Source: Sporichthya brevicatena (lineage in GTDB: Bacteria > Actinomycetota > Actinomycetes > Sporichthyales > Sporichthyaceae). Taken from it: DNA of 64,000 nucleotides. Of the stretch, positions 18,432 to 26,422 are shown piece after piece. The stretch lies in the NCBI RefSeq assembly GCF_039525035.1, contig NZ_BAAAHE010000049.1, positions 70,430 through 134,429 of the forward strand, read 5' to 3'. Positions within the stretch are counted from its first letter, which is position 1; every line of letters begins with the position of its first letter. The notes beneath the pieces were generated by a model. The model was given only the letters and a program-made list of their open reading frames with translations, did not search any database and had not been told where the DNA came from. A program made the position numbers and the translations under genes.

Positions 18432-19575
18432 GGCAGAGCCCCTTGGCCACGACGGTGCGCAGGATCTCGATCGTGCCGCCGCGCAGCGTGAAGATCGGCG
18501 CGGCCAGCACCGCACGGCCGAGCAGACGCTCGAAGTCGACGTCTGAGGTCAGGTCCGGCTCGACGTCGACGAGCTCCTGGATCCGCCCGAGCAGCTCCTG
18601 TTCGAACCGGGTCGCCATCTCCTTGACCATCGAGGACTCGACGACCGGCAGCCGGCCGGCGTCGAGCGCGCGCGCCATCGACAGGGAGAGCAGGCGCAAT
18701 GCCCACATCCGCGCCGTCATCTCACCGATGACGCTCAGGGCCTCGGGGTCCGGATCGCCGCTCTGCGCGCGCAGGAACGCCTCAAGGACGAGGTAGGTGG
18801 AGAGCCATCGCTCGGGCCCGGACCGTTCGTAGGCGAGTTCCGACGTGACCTGGGCCCATCCCTCCCCGACCACGCCGAGCACCTGATCCGGACCGATCCA
18901 GACGTCGACGAGGCTCACCTCGCAGAAGTCGGACTCGCCCGTGAGCAACTGGATCGGGCTGACCCGTACCCCGGGCGCGCGCAGGTCGACGAGAACCTGG
19001 CTGAGGCCGGCATGACGATCGGCCTCGGCGCTGGTGCGGACGAGAGCGATCATCCAGTCGCTGTACTGGGCGCCGCTGGTCCACACCTTGGTGCCGTTCA
19101 GCAGCCACCCCGACCGGTGGGGCACGGCCCGCGTCGTCACCGACGCCAGGTCGCTGCCGGAGTCCGGTTCGCTCATCCCGACGCAGAAGGCGAGTTCGCC
19201 CGCGCAGATGCCCGGGAGGAAGCGCCGTTTCTGGTCCTCGGTCCCGTACTTGGCGATGACCATCCCGCTCTGCCGGTCCGCGAACCAGTGGTGCGCAACG
19301 GGTGCCCCGGCGCGCAACAGTTCCTCGACGACGACGAAGCGCTCCACCATCGATCGACCACCGCCGCCGTAGGCGACCGGCAGCCCCATCCCGAGCCAGC
19401 CTCGGGCCCCGAGCAGCTTCGAGAACTCCCGGTCGGCCGCGGCTCCCATGCCGAGCCCGGGTGTGCCCTGCCAGCGGTGCGCCTGCTCCGCCACGAACGC
19501 CCGTACCGTCCGCTGCAGTTCCTGCTCCTGCTCCGTGAGCTCGGTCAGCTCGAAGTCGTAGGCCGGGCCACGCAT
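18424..19575 (-). CDS. acyl-CoA dehydrogenase family protein, large-subunit type
   Basis: 383 residues with FAD/substrate segments FCVGMSEPDSGSDLASVTTRA and WLLNGTKVWTSGAQYSDWMI, and C-terminal TLRGGTIEILR. The Glu of the common EGT motif is Gly here. A Glu in LAYERSGPERW may be the base, as in FadE26-like enzymes. Paired with the small-type ACAD just downstream. The ATG has no ribosome site and lies six bases after a predicted -10 (TAGTAT, 19587-19582), so the mRNA is probably leaderless. Confidence 0.88.
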   Translation of the reverse strand: MRGPAYDFELTELTEQEQELQRTVRAFVAEQAHRWQGTPGLGMGAAADREFSKLLGARGWLGMGLPVAYGGGGRSMVERFVVVEELLRAGAPVAHHWFADRQSGMVIAKYGTEDQKRRFLPGICAGELAFCVGMSEPDSGSDLASVTTRAVPHRSGWLLNGTKVWTSGAQYSDWMIALVRTSAEADRHAGLSQVLVDLRAPGVRVSPIQLLTGESDFCEVSLVDVWIGPDQVLGVVGEGWAQVTSELAYERSGPERWLSTYLVLEAFLRAQSGDPDPEALSVIGEMTARMWALRLLSLSMARALDAGRLPVVESSMVKEMATRFEQELLGRIQELVDVEPDLTSDVDFERLLGRAVLAAPIFTLRGGTIEILRTVVAKGLCRG

Positions 19576-19581
19576 GGTTAG

Positions 19582-19610
19582 ATACTAATGACTTAATTAG
19601 TTCCGGACAA
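19582..19610 (-). promoter_or_regulatory. predicted leaderless promoter of the ACAD/ACAD/reductase operon
   Basis: Minus-strand TTGTCC (19610-19605), 17-bp spacer, TAGTAT (19587-19582). The ATG at 19575 begins where transcription would start. Confidence 0.5.
19584..19601. promoter_or_regulatory. 18-bp operator, copy 2 (divergent ACAD operon / crotonase)
   Basis: Plus strand ACTAATG-actt-AATTAGT, 7-4-7 with almost perfect outer arms (ACTAAT/ATTAGT). It lies in the 47-bp gap between divergent genes and inside the spacer and -10 of the minus-strand promoter. Confidence 0.6.
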
Positions 19611-19622
19611 GGTGAGCACCCC

Positions 19623-20375
19623 ATGACCGTCTCGATCGAGGCCATCGACCACGTCTGCGTCGTCGAGTTCTCCCGGCCGCCGCACAACTACTTCGACGCA
19701 GCGCTCATCGGAGCCGTCGCCGACGCCTGTGCCGAAGCCTCGGCCCGGCCGGAGTGCCGGGCCGTCGTGCTCGCGTCCTCGGGCCGGCACTTCTGCGCCG
19801 GCGCCGACTTCGCCGGCCCGGACGGGGACTCCTTCGACACCGCGACCCTCTACGCCGCCGGGCTCCCGCTGTTCGAGATCGACGTTCCGCTCGTCGCCGC
19901 CGTCCAGGGTTCCGCGATCGGTGGCGGGTTCGGGCTCGCCCTCGCCGCGGACTTCCGGGTCGCCGGGCCGTCCACCCGGTTCCGCTGCAACTTCGCCCGG
20001 TTGGGCATCCACCACGGTTTCGGTCTCACCGTCACACTGCCGCGGGTGGTGGGTGATCAGCTCGCCCTGGACCTGCTGTGCACGGGCCGAACCGTCGACG
20101 GCGAGGAGGCGCTGCGGATCCGGCTGTGCGACCGGTTGGCCCCCGAGGGCGAGGTTCGCCAGGAGGCGGTGGCGCTCGCCGCTGCCCTGGCCGCGAACGG
20201 ACCGATCGCGGTGCAGGCCATCCGTCGGACCATGCGAGCCGGTCTGCGGGACGCCGTCCGGGACGCGACCGCACGCGAGCACAGCGCGCAGCAGCTCTGC
20301 CGGACGACCTCGGACTTCGCCGAAGGCGTGCACGCGGCGAGCGAGCGCCGTGAGCCGCGGTTCCTGGGCCGCTAG
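19623..20375 (+). CDS. crotonase-fold protein lacking both classical catalytic glutamates
   Basis: 250 residues with the crotonase oxyanion segments SSGRHFCAGADFAG and VQGSAIGGGFGLALAADF. The first Glu position is Gly (GGGFG). The region of the second Glu reads FRCNFARLGIHHG, without the PE motif. Hydration chemistry is therefore unlikely. C-C hydrolase or isomerase crotonases of steroid degradation, such as EchA20, are a possible analogy. AAGGTGAG precedes the ATG. It shares the operator region with the ACAD operon, and its stop overlaps the convergent crotonase stop through a shared CTAG. Confidence 0.85.
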   Translation: MTVSIEAIDHVCVVEFSRPPHNYFDAALIGAVADACAEASARPECRAVVLASSGRHFCAGADFAGPDGDSFDTATLYAAGLPLFEIDVPLVAAVQGSAIGGGFGLALAADFRVAGPSTRFRCNFARLGIHHGFGLTVTLPRVVGDQLALDLLCTGRTVDGEEALRIRLCDRLAPEGEVRQEAVALAAALAANGPIAVQAIRRTMRAGLRDAVRDATAREHSAQQLCRTTSDFAEGVHAASERREPRFLGR

Positions 20376-21208
20376 GGCGAGCTCTTGCGGCGCAGGGGCG
20401 CCAGGCCCGCGGGGTCGATCGGCCGGCCGTGCACCTGCATGTTGTGCGAATGACCCAACTGATGCCGGCCGAACGCGGCGCTCACCGCCGTCCACTGGTT
20501 CTGGGCGTCGAGGGCGTCGTGCACCGACTGCTTCGCCAGCTTGATCCCCATGGTGGGCTGAGCGGCGATCTTGCGGGCGAGCGCTTCCGTCGCCTCCGTC
20601 AGTTCGTCGCGCGGGACGACCCGGTTGACCATGCCGATCTCGTAGGCACGCCGCGCGGTGATGGGTTCGCCCGTGAACAGCATCTCCTTGGCGACGCGTG
20701 TTCCCATCTCCCACTGGTGCACGAAGAACTCGGCACCGTTCATGCCGAAGCCGACGGCCGTGTCGGAGAACTCGGCGTCGTCACTCGCGACGATCAGGTC
20801 GCACACCCACGCCAACATCAGGCCGCCGAGGATCACCTTGCCCTGCACCTCGGCGATGGTCGCCTTCGGGAAGTTCCGCCACCGCCAGCACAGGCCGAGA
20901 TAGATCTCCTGCTCGGTCGCCATCCACCCTTCGGCGCCGGGCAGGTCGAAACCGCCACAGCAGCCGACTGGTTCGAAGTCGCTCATCGGCGCACGGTCCC
21001 GCAGGTCGTGCCCGGCGGAGAAGTGCTTGCCGGCACCGGCCAGGATCACGACCTTGACGTCGTTGTCCTGCGCGGCGCGGTCGAACGCTGCGCTCAGTTC
21101 GTAGAGCATCTGCCGGCTCTGCGCGTTCGCGGCGTCCGGACGGTTCAGGACGATGCGGGCTACGCCGGTGGGCGCCACGTCGTAGGTGATCGTCGCGAAG
21201 TCGCTCAT
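20372..21208 (-). CDS. crotonase-fold (enoyl-CoA hydratase family) protein, atypical
   Basis: 278 residues with the oxyanion segments AGAGKHFSAGHDLRD and VQGKVILGGLMLAWVCDLI. The first catalytic Glu position is Leu (GGLML) and the second segment FSDTAVGFGMNG lacks the Glu. An insertion with PVGCCGGFDLPGAEGW follows the first motif. It is the last gene of the ACAD - ferredoxin - crotonase operon, with its ATG overlapping the ferredoxin stop (ATGA). Confidence 0.85.
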   Translation of the reverse strand: MSDFATITYDVAPTGVARIVLNRPDAANAQSRQMLYELSAAFDRAAQDNDVKVVILAGAGKHFSAGHDLRDRAPMSDFEPVGCCGGFDLPGAEGWMATEQEIYLGLCWRWRNFPKATIAEVQGKVILGGLMLAWVCDLIVASDDAEFSDTAVGFGMNGAEFFVHQWEMGTRVAKEMLFTGEPITARRAYEIGMVNRVVPRDELTEATEALARKIAAQPTMGIKLAKQSVHDALDAQNQWTAVSAAFGRHQLGHSHNMQVHGRPIDPAGLAPLRRKSSP

Positions 21209-21519
21209 CGCGCGACCGCCGCCCGCACGCCCGGCATGTGCACCACGATCGGGCCCTGGACCCGGAGCTCACACGCCAGTCGCCGCGCCCCGTTCTCGGC
21301 GGCCGGCATGCCGATCGCGGCCAGCCGTTCGAGCTCCCGCGCTCCCGGGGGTGCGCAGTGGTTGGCGCCCCGCAGGACCTCCAGGCAACACACCCCGCAG
21401 GTGGCGTTGCCCCCACAGATCGTCGGCCAGCGATACCCGTGCCGGAGCGCCGCCTCCATGACGGTCTCACCCTCCTCGACGTCGAGATCGATGCCGAGGG
21501 GCTCCACGCGCGTGATCAC
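21205..21519 (-). CDS. [2Fe-2S] ferredoxin, 104 aa
   Basis: Cys residues C35-x5-C41-x2-C44 and C83 form the plant/adrenodoxin-type [2Fe-2S] ligand set (TICGGNATCGVC ... RLACEL). An extra Cys45 follows directly. It would carry electrons to one of the Rieske oxygenases or accept them from the reductase at 16423. GTG start with GTGA overlap to the ACAD stop. C-terminal HMPG resembles ferredoxins of this class. Confidence 0.9.
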   Translation of the reverse strand: MITRVEPLGIDLDVEEGETVMEAALRHGYRWPTICGGNATCGVCCLEVLRGANHCAPPGARELERLAAIGMPAAENGARRLACELRVQGPIVVHMPGVRAAVAR

Positions 21520-22757
21520 GTGGGCCGCGCCGGTGGAGCCGGATCGCGCGGAAGTCCCAGGACCTTCTCCGCGATGATGTTGCGCTGGATCTCGTCCGAG
21601 CCGCCCGCGATGCGGTAACCCGGTGCGCCCAGCAGGTGCTGGGACCAGGCGTACGTTCCCCATTCGCCGGTGTCGGCGGCGATCCGCGGGCCGAGCAGAC
21701 GCTGGGCGACCTCGCCGGTCCGGGTCAGGCTGCGGACCCAGGCGAGCTTGCGGATCGACCCCTCCGGCCCCGGTGCCTCCCCGGCGCGCGCCGCCGCCCC
21801 GATTCGCCGGTTGGTGTAGTCGAGGATGCGGTTGAGTGTGTAGACCTCGATCAGTTCCTGGCGCACCAGCGGATCGTCGGTGCGGTCGAGATGCCGCGCA
21901 AGTTCGAGTAGCCGCCGGAACGAGCCGCCGGGCGCGGCGTGCTGGGACGATCCGCGCTCGAAGCTCAGCGTCGTCAGGGCGACGGTCCAGCCTTCGCCCA
22001 CCGCGCCGATCCGGCGGCGGTCGGGCACGCGGACGTTGGTGAGGAACACCTCGTTGAAGGAGGCTCCGCCGGTCATCTGTCGGATCGGCCGGACCTCCAC
22101 GCCCGGCGCGTCCATCTCCACGAGGAAGGCCGTCATCCCGGCGTGCTTGCCGGCGGTTCGGTCGGTGCGGCAGATCGCTTCTCCGAAGGTCGCCACCCCG
22201 GCGCCGGAGGTCCAGACCTTCTGGCCGTTGAGTATCCAGTCGTCGCCCGCCCGTTCGGCGAAGCAGGAGAGGGAGGCCAGGTCCGACCCCGCACCCGGCT
22301 CCGAGAACAGCTGGCACGCGATGGCGTCAGCACGCAGCAGGGACGGGATCACCTCGGCACACAGTTCCGCACTGCCGTGGCGGCGGATCGTCGGGGCGAT
22401 GAGACCCAGGGTCACGGCCATCAGTTCGGACTCGGCCGGCACGGCGAACGCGCGTTCCTCCGCCCGGAAGGCACGCTCATAGGCTGAGGGAAGTCCGCGG
22501 CCACCGAAGGCCGAGTCCCAGGTGAGAGCGCCGTAACCGGCGTCGTACTTCTCGGCCTGCCACGCGGCCGCCGCGCGAACGGACGCCGCTTCGGCCTCGG
22601 CATCGATGCTCGGGAACACCTCGACCGAGTCGGACCCCACACCCCATTCCTGGACCGCGAGCTCCCGCTTCGGACGCCTCTCGAGCCGCGACGCCAGCCA
22701 CTCGCGCGCTTCGGTGCGGAACGACTCCAGCTCCGAGAGAGTGGAATCCGACGACAT
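21516..22757 (-). CDS. acyl-CoA dehydrogenase family protein, large type, 413 aa
   Basis: Shows LFSEPGAGSDLASLSCFAER, WILNGQKVWTSGAGVATFGE, the LSFERGSS segment with a candidate catalytic Glu, and the C-terminal YRIAGGSDEIQRNIIAEKVLG. This is the usual pattern of actinobacterial FadE proteins in steroid or terpenoid side-chain breakdown, with Gly replacing Glu in the late motif. I chose the ATG at 22757, preceded by AAGGGAAG. Its predicted -10 TATAGT (22792-22787) abuts the operator at 22792, and it lies divergent to the flavoprotein gene. Confidence 0.9.
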   Translation of the reverse strand: MSSDSTLSELESFRTEAREWLASRLERRPKRELAVQEWGVGSDSVEVFPSIDAEAEAASVRAAAAWQAEKYDAGYGALTWDSAFGGRGLPSAYERAFRAEERAFAVPAESELMAVTLGLIAPTIRRHGSAELCAEVIPSLLRADAIACQLFSEPGAGSDLASLSCFAERAGDDWILNGQKVWTSGAGVATFGEAICRTDRTAGKHAGMTAFLVEMDAPGVEVRPIRQMTGGASFNEVFLTNVRVPDRRRIGAVGEGWTVALTTLSFERGSSQHAAPGGSFRRLLELARHLDRTDDPLVRQELIEVYTLNRILDYTNRRIGAAARAGEAPGPEGSIRKLAWVRSLTRTGEVAQRLLGPRIAADTGEWGTYAWSQHLLGAPGYRIAGGSDEIQRNIIAEKVLGLPRDPAPPARPT

Positions 22758-22791
22758 GTGCACTTCCCTTCGAACCCCCACGAAGCACTAT

Positions 22792-22809
22792 ACTAAGTCT
22801 TCACTTAAT
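22792..22809. promoter_or_regulatory. 18-bp operator, copy 3 (divergent ACAD operon / flavoprotein)
   Basis: Plus strand ACTAAGT-cttc-ACTTAAT, the closest copy to a perfect ACTAAGT-N4-ACTTAGT palindrome. It sits in the 72-bp gap between two divergent genes and abuts the minus-strand -10 TATAGT. Confidence 0.65.
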
Positions 22810-22829
22810 AATCTACGGAGGTCGCGCAC

Positions 22830-24248
22830 ATGGCCCGAGAACCCGGAATCGAAGTCGACGTGGTCGTGGTCGGCACCGGGGCGGCCGGCTTGTGCGCCGC
22901 CCTCGAAGCCGCCGACGCCGGGGCTGACGTCCTGCTGGTGGAATCCGAGTCGATGCCCGGCGGCTCGACCAATCTCTCCGGCGGCATCATCATGGCCGCG
23001 GACACGAGCGTGCAGCGCCGCTGCGGCCTCACCGACAGCGCCGAGGCGCTGTACCGGGACTACTCCAATCTCAACCAGGGCGCGATCGAGCCCGGAATCG
23101 TGCGCCACCTCGCCGAGAACAGCGGCCCGGCCGTGGAATGGCTGCAGGAGCTCGGTGTGCGGTTCCTCGACCACCTCGTCTACGCCGCCGAGGAGAGCGT
23201 CCCCCGCTCCCACGTACCGACCCGCGGCGGCGCCGGCATCGTCAAGGTGCTGCTGCGGGCGATCAAGGAGCGCGGAGTCGACATCGCGCTCGGCAAACGG
23301 GTCACCGACCTCGTGGTCGAGGACAACACCGTGTGCGGCATCCGGGCGGGCGACGAAACCGTGCGCGCGGGCGCCGTCGTCCTGGCGGCGGGTGGCTTCG
23401 GCGCCAACCCGGCGTTGTGGACCAAACATCTGCCGTCGCTGGCCGCAGCGGGTTCCGCCGCCTGGTACATCGGCGCCGAGGGGTCGCGCGGCGACGCCCT
23501 GCGGCTGGGCGCGCAGGTCGGCGCCGACGTCGTCGGCCACGACCGGTGCCTGGCGCTGCTGACCCCGGGCTTCTACCGCAATCTCGAGGTCTACTTCCCT
23601 GGCTGGCTGGTGCTGGTCGATCGCAGCGGGCAGCGCCGGGTCGACGAGTCGACGTCGTACGCCTCGATGGAGATGGCCCACCGCCGGCACGGGCCGTTCT
23701 TCGCGATCTTCGACGCGGCGGCCAAGAAGGCCGCCCAGCCCGGACTTCCTCTGCAGTACAAGCAGGCGGTGCCGGGCATGGAGGCGGCGACGAACTCCAA
23801 CTGGGTGGAGCCCCTGCTCGACGAGATGATCGCGCTGGGCAAGGTCGCCCAGGCCCCGACGCTGGAGCAGCTCGCGAACGCGGTGTCGATCGACGCCGAC
23901 GGCCTGGTGGCGACCGTCCGGCGCTACAACGGCTACGCCGGCGCCGGCGCCGATCCCGAGTTCGGCAAGGAGGCCCGCTTCCTCCACCCGCTCGACCAGC
24001 CGCCCTTCTACGCGGTCGAACTGCGCCGCGGAATCCTCGCCCTCACCTCGACCGGTCTGCGGATCGACGCAAGCGCGGCGGTGCTGGACTCCCACGGCGA
24101 CCGCGTCCCGGGGCTGTTCGCAGCCGGCGAGTGCACCGGCGGCGTGCTCGGTTCGGTATACGTGGGCAGCGGGAACTCGATGGCGAACTGCGTGGTCTTC
24201 GGTCGGACCGCCGGAACGTCGGCCTACGCCTTCGCGACCGCGACATAG
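22830..24248 (+). CDS. FAD-dependent oxidoreductase of the 3-ketosteroid dehydrogenase / fumarate reductase flavoprotein family
   Basis: 472 residues. The N-terminal dinucleotide-binding motif is VVVVGTGAAG (11-20), followed by LLVESESMPGGSTNLSGG. The C-terminal FAD segment reads GLFAAGECTGGVLGSVYVGSGN. The layout matches KstD and related flavoproteins that introduce or reduce a C=C bond next to a ketone. It is shorter than most KstD enzymes, so substrate assignment is tentative. GGAGGT precedes the ATG. The 3' end overlaps the convergent molybdoenzyme gene by 25 bases. Confidence 0.87.
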   Translation: MAREPGIEVDVVVVGTGAAGLCAALEAADAGADVLLVESESMPGGSTNLSGGIIMAADTSVQRRCGLTDSAEALYRDYSNLNQGAIEPGIVRHLAENSGPAVEWLQELGVRFLDHLVYAAEESVPRSHVPTRGGAGIVKVLLRAIKERGVDIALGKRVTDLVVEDNTVCGIRAGDETVRAGAVVLAAGGFGANPALWTKHLPSLAAAGSAAWYIGAEGSRGDALRLGAQVGADVVGHDRCLALLTPGFYRNLEVYFPGWLVLVDRSGQRRVDESTSYASMEMAHRRHGPFFAIFDAAAKKAAQPGLPLQYKQAVPGMEAATNSNWVEPLLDEMIALGKVAQAPTLEQLANAVSIDADGLVATVRRYNGYAGAGADPEFGKEARFLHPLDQPPFYAVELRRGILALTSTGLRIDASAAVLDSHGDRVPGLFAAGECTGGVLGSVYVGSGNSMANCVVFGRTAGTSAYAFATAT

Positions 24249-26422
24249 GTCGAGCTCAGCGCCGGGGTCTGCGACAACGGATCGAGGTCGGCGCCGTCCA
24301 CCAACCGGTTGCGGTTCTCGCCGTATACGAGGGGCTCGGCCTCACCGCGCGGGTCGAAGACGCGTGAACCCCACCCGTGGTCGACCAGCACCGAACCGCG
24401 CCGGGGCTCGTTGCTGATCGCGGCAGGCAGCCGGATCTCCGCCACCGGCGACCAGACGCGGACCAGGTCACCCTCGGCGATGCCGAGTTCCGCCGCGTCC
24501 TCCGGCGTGAGCACGGCGACATTTCGCCGCTCCGAGCGATGCAGACTCGGCAGGTCGTTGAGGTAGGAGTTCATCGAGTGCCGGTGCCGGCGGTTGCCGA
24601 GCAGGAACGGGAATCCCTCCGGCGCGGCTGGGTGCTGACCGGCCATCAGCTCACGGGTGCGCGCCAGGAACTCGCGCGGCGCGACGTGGATCCGCTTGTC
24701 CGGGGTGCGCAGGGCCTTGCGGAGATTGCCGAACTCGCGCTCGCCGTACACCCAGCCGTGCGGCTTGGCCATGATGTCGCGCCATCGCAGCTTGCGACCG
24801 AACATGACCAAGAGACGGTTCACCCAGTGCGGGGAGAACGCCAGTCCGGGGCGGTCGGTCCGCCGGGCCAGGCATCGGCTCGTCCGCACGAGTGTGTTCA
24901 CCCCGCGGTAGCCGAAGAAGGGTCGGCGCATGGCCAGCGCGAGGTCGGTGAAGATCTCCCACTCCTCGCGAGCGCCCGGCGGCGGGTCCACCGCCTTGTG
25001 GCCGTACTGCACGAATGGCCGGTCCTGCAGGCCGCTGGTCAGCGAGTGCAGGTCGTCGCGCTCGAGCCAGTGCGCGACCGGCAACAGCCAGTGGGCGTGC
25101 CGGTGGCTCTCGCGCTGGACGAGGTCGAGCACGACGAGCAAGTCGAGCTGGGCGAGGGCGGCGTCGAGCTTGTCACCGTTCGCCCCGGAGACGACCGGGT
25201 TGCCGGCGTCGATCACCAGGGCACGGACGCGGCCCTTGCCGGGGGTGGTGATCTCGTCCGGCAGTTCGTCGAGGCCGTGGTGGCCGGCGACCATCTCCCG
25301 GCCGGAGACCCGCGAACGGTGCAAGGTCGGCTTGGCCCAGATGTCGAAGAGCTTGAGGCTGTCCACGTAGCCCTGCTCGTAACGCCGGCCACCGGGACGG
25401 TCCATCCGTCCGGTGATGACGTTGAGGACGTGACCGAGCCACTCCCCGATCGTCCCGGCCTCGTGGAGCGCGACGCCGGTGCGCGTGACCGCCATCGCCG
25501 TCCTCGCCGTCGCGAACTCGCGCGCGATCCGCTCGATCTCGGCACGCGGGATCTCGCACCGCGCCGCCAGGTCGTCGAGGTCGGCGTCGCGCACCAGGAA
25601 CCGGAGGTCGTCGACGCCGAGGGCGAGCTCGGCGCAGTCCTCCTCGTGCTGGAGCCGCTCGTCGAGGATGACCTTGACCATGCCGAGCAGCAGGGCCCAG
25701 TCCTGGCCTGGCCGGACGCGCAGGTGGACGTCCGCCTTCTCCGCGGTCTCGGTGCGGGTCGGGTCCACGACGACGATCCGCGCGCCGCCGCGCTGGCGTT
25801 CGAGGCAGCGCCGCCAACCGCCCGGCACGGTCTCCACCCAGCCCCACGCGCTGACGGCCGGGTTGCACCCGACCAGCAGGAAGTAGTCGCAATTGTCGAT
25901 GTCGGAGACCGGCGCCATGAGCTGAGACCCGTACATCGCGGCCGCGACCACGTGCATCGCGTTCTGATCGACGGAGCCCACGAAGTAGCGGCTCCGCGTC
26001 CCGACCGCGTCCAGCCACCCGTTGAGGAAGACGACGTTGGAGGCCGAGAATCCCCCTGGGTTCCCCCAGTAGCAGGCGACAGTGTCGGGGCCGTCCTCGG
26101 CGATGAGTTGGTTCATCCGCCGGGCGATGTCGCGGATCGCCTCGTCCCAACTCGCCTCGGCGTAGGAGTCGCCGACGCGCTTCATCGGGTTGAGGATGCG
26201 CCGGGGATGCTCGACGAGCTCGTGCGCGGTGCGGCCCTTCGCGCAGAAGTCCTTCCAGGTGTGCGGATTCGCCCGGTCGGCGGAGATCTTCAAGACGCGG
26301 TTGCCGGCGACCGTGACGTCGACCCCACACGCGGCCATGCAGTACCGGCAGAAGGTGTGCACGGTGCGCTTGGCGTCGAGACCCTCTTCCCCGACGTCGG
26401 CCGGACGGTCGACGGTGGTCAC
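24224..26422 (-). CDS. molybdopterin-dependent oxidoreductase, copy B of tandem pair
   Basis: 732 residues. An N-terminal [4Fe-4S] site, C25-x2-C28-x3-C32 ... C60 (HTFCRYCMAACG, DFCAKGR), is followed by the molybdopterin oxidoreductase domain (EASWDEAIRDIARRM, GNPVVSG, RESHRHAHWLLP) and a molydopterin-dinucleotide-binding domain (FLLGNRRHRHSMNS, LTPEDAAELGIAEGDLVRV). No Tat signal is present, so it is cytoplasmic. GTG start, GTGA overlap with its paralogue. The metal-ligand residue is uncertain; the equivalent region reads FVGSVDQN. No dedicated Fe-S or membrane subunit lies nearby. Reaction unknown. Confidence 0.9.
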   Translation of the reverse strand: MTTVDRPADVGEEGLDAKRTVHTFCRYCMAACGVDVTVAGNRVLKISADRANPHTWKDFCAKGRTAHELVEHPRRILNPMKRVGDSYAEASWDEAIRDIARRMNQLIAEDGPDTVACYWGNPGGFSASNVVFLNGWLDAVGTRSRYFVGSVDQNAMHVVAAAMYGSQLMAPVSDIDNCDYFLLVGCNPAVSAWGWVETVPGGWRRCLERQRGGARIVVVDPTRTETAEKADVHLRVRPGQDWALLLGMVKVILDERLQHEEDCAELALGVDDLRFLVRDADLDDLAARCEIPRAEIERIAREFATARTAMAVTRTGVALHEAGTIGEWLGHVLNVITGRMDRPGGRRYEQGYVDSLKLFDIWAKPTLHRSRVSGREMVAGHHGLDELPDEITTPGKGRVRALVIDAGNPVVSGANGDKLDAALAQLDLLVVLDLVQRESHRHAHWLLPVAHWLERDDLHSLTSGLQDRPFVQYGHKAVDPPPGAREEWEIFTDLALAMRRPFFGYRGVNTLVRTSRCLARRTDRPGLAFSPHWVNRLLVMFGRKLRWRDIMAKPHGWVYGEREFGNLRKALRTPDKRIHVAPREFLARTRELMAGQHPAAPEGFPFLLGNRRHRHSMNSYLNDLPSLHRSERRNVAVLTPEDAAELGIAEGDLVRVWSPVAEIRLPAAISNEPRRGSVLVDHGWGSRVFDPRGEAEPLVYGENRNRLVDGADLDPLSQTPALSSTYVAVAKA

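Noticed and set aside
20372..20375. Two convergent crotonase genes sharing CTAG at their stops.
   Set aside because: A compact arrangement expected in dense genomes; no sign of frameshift or fusion.
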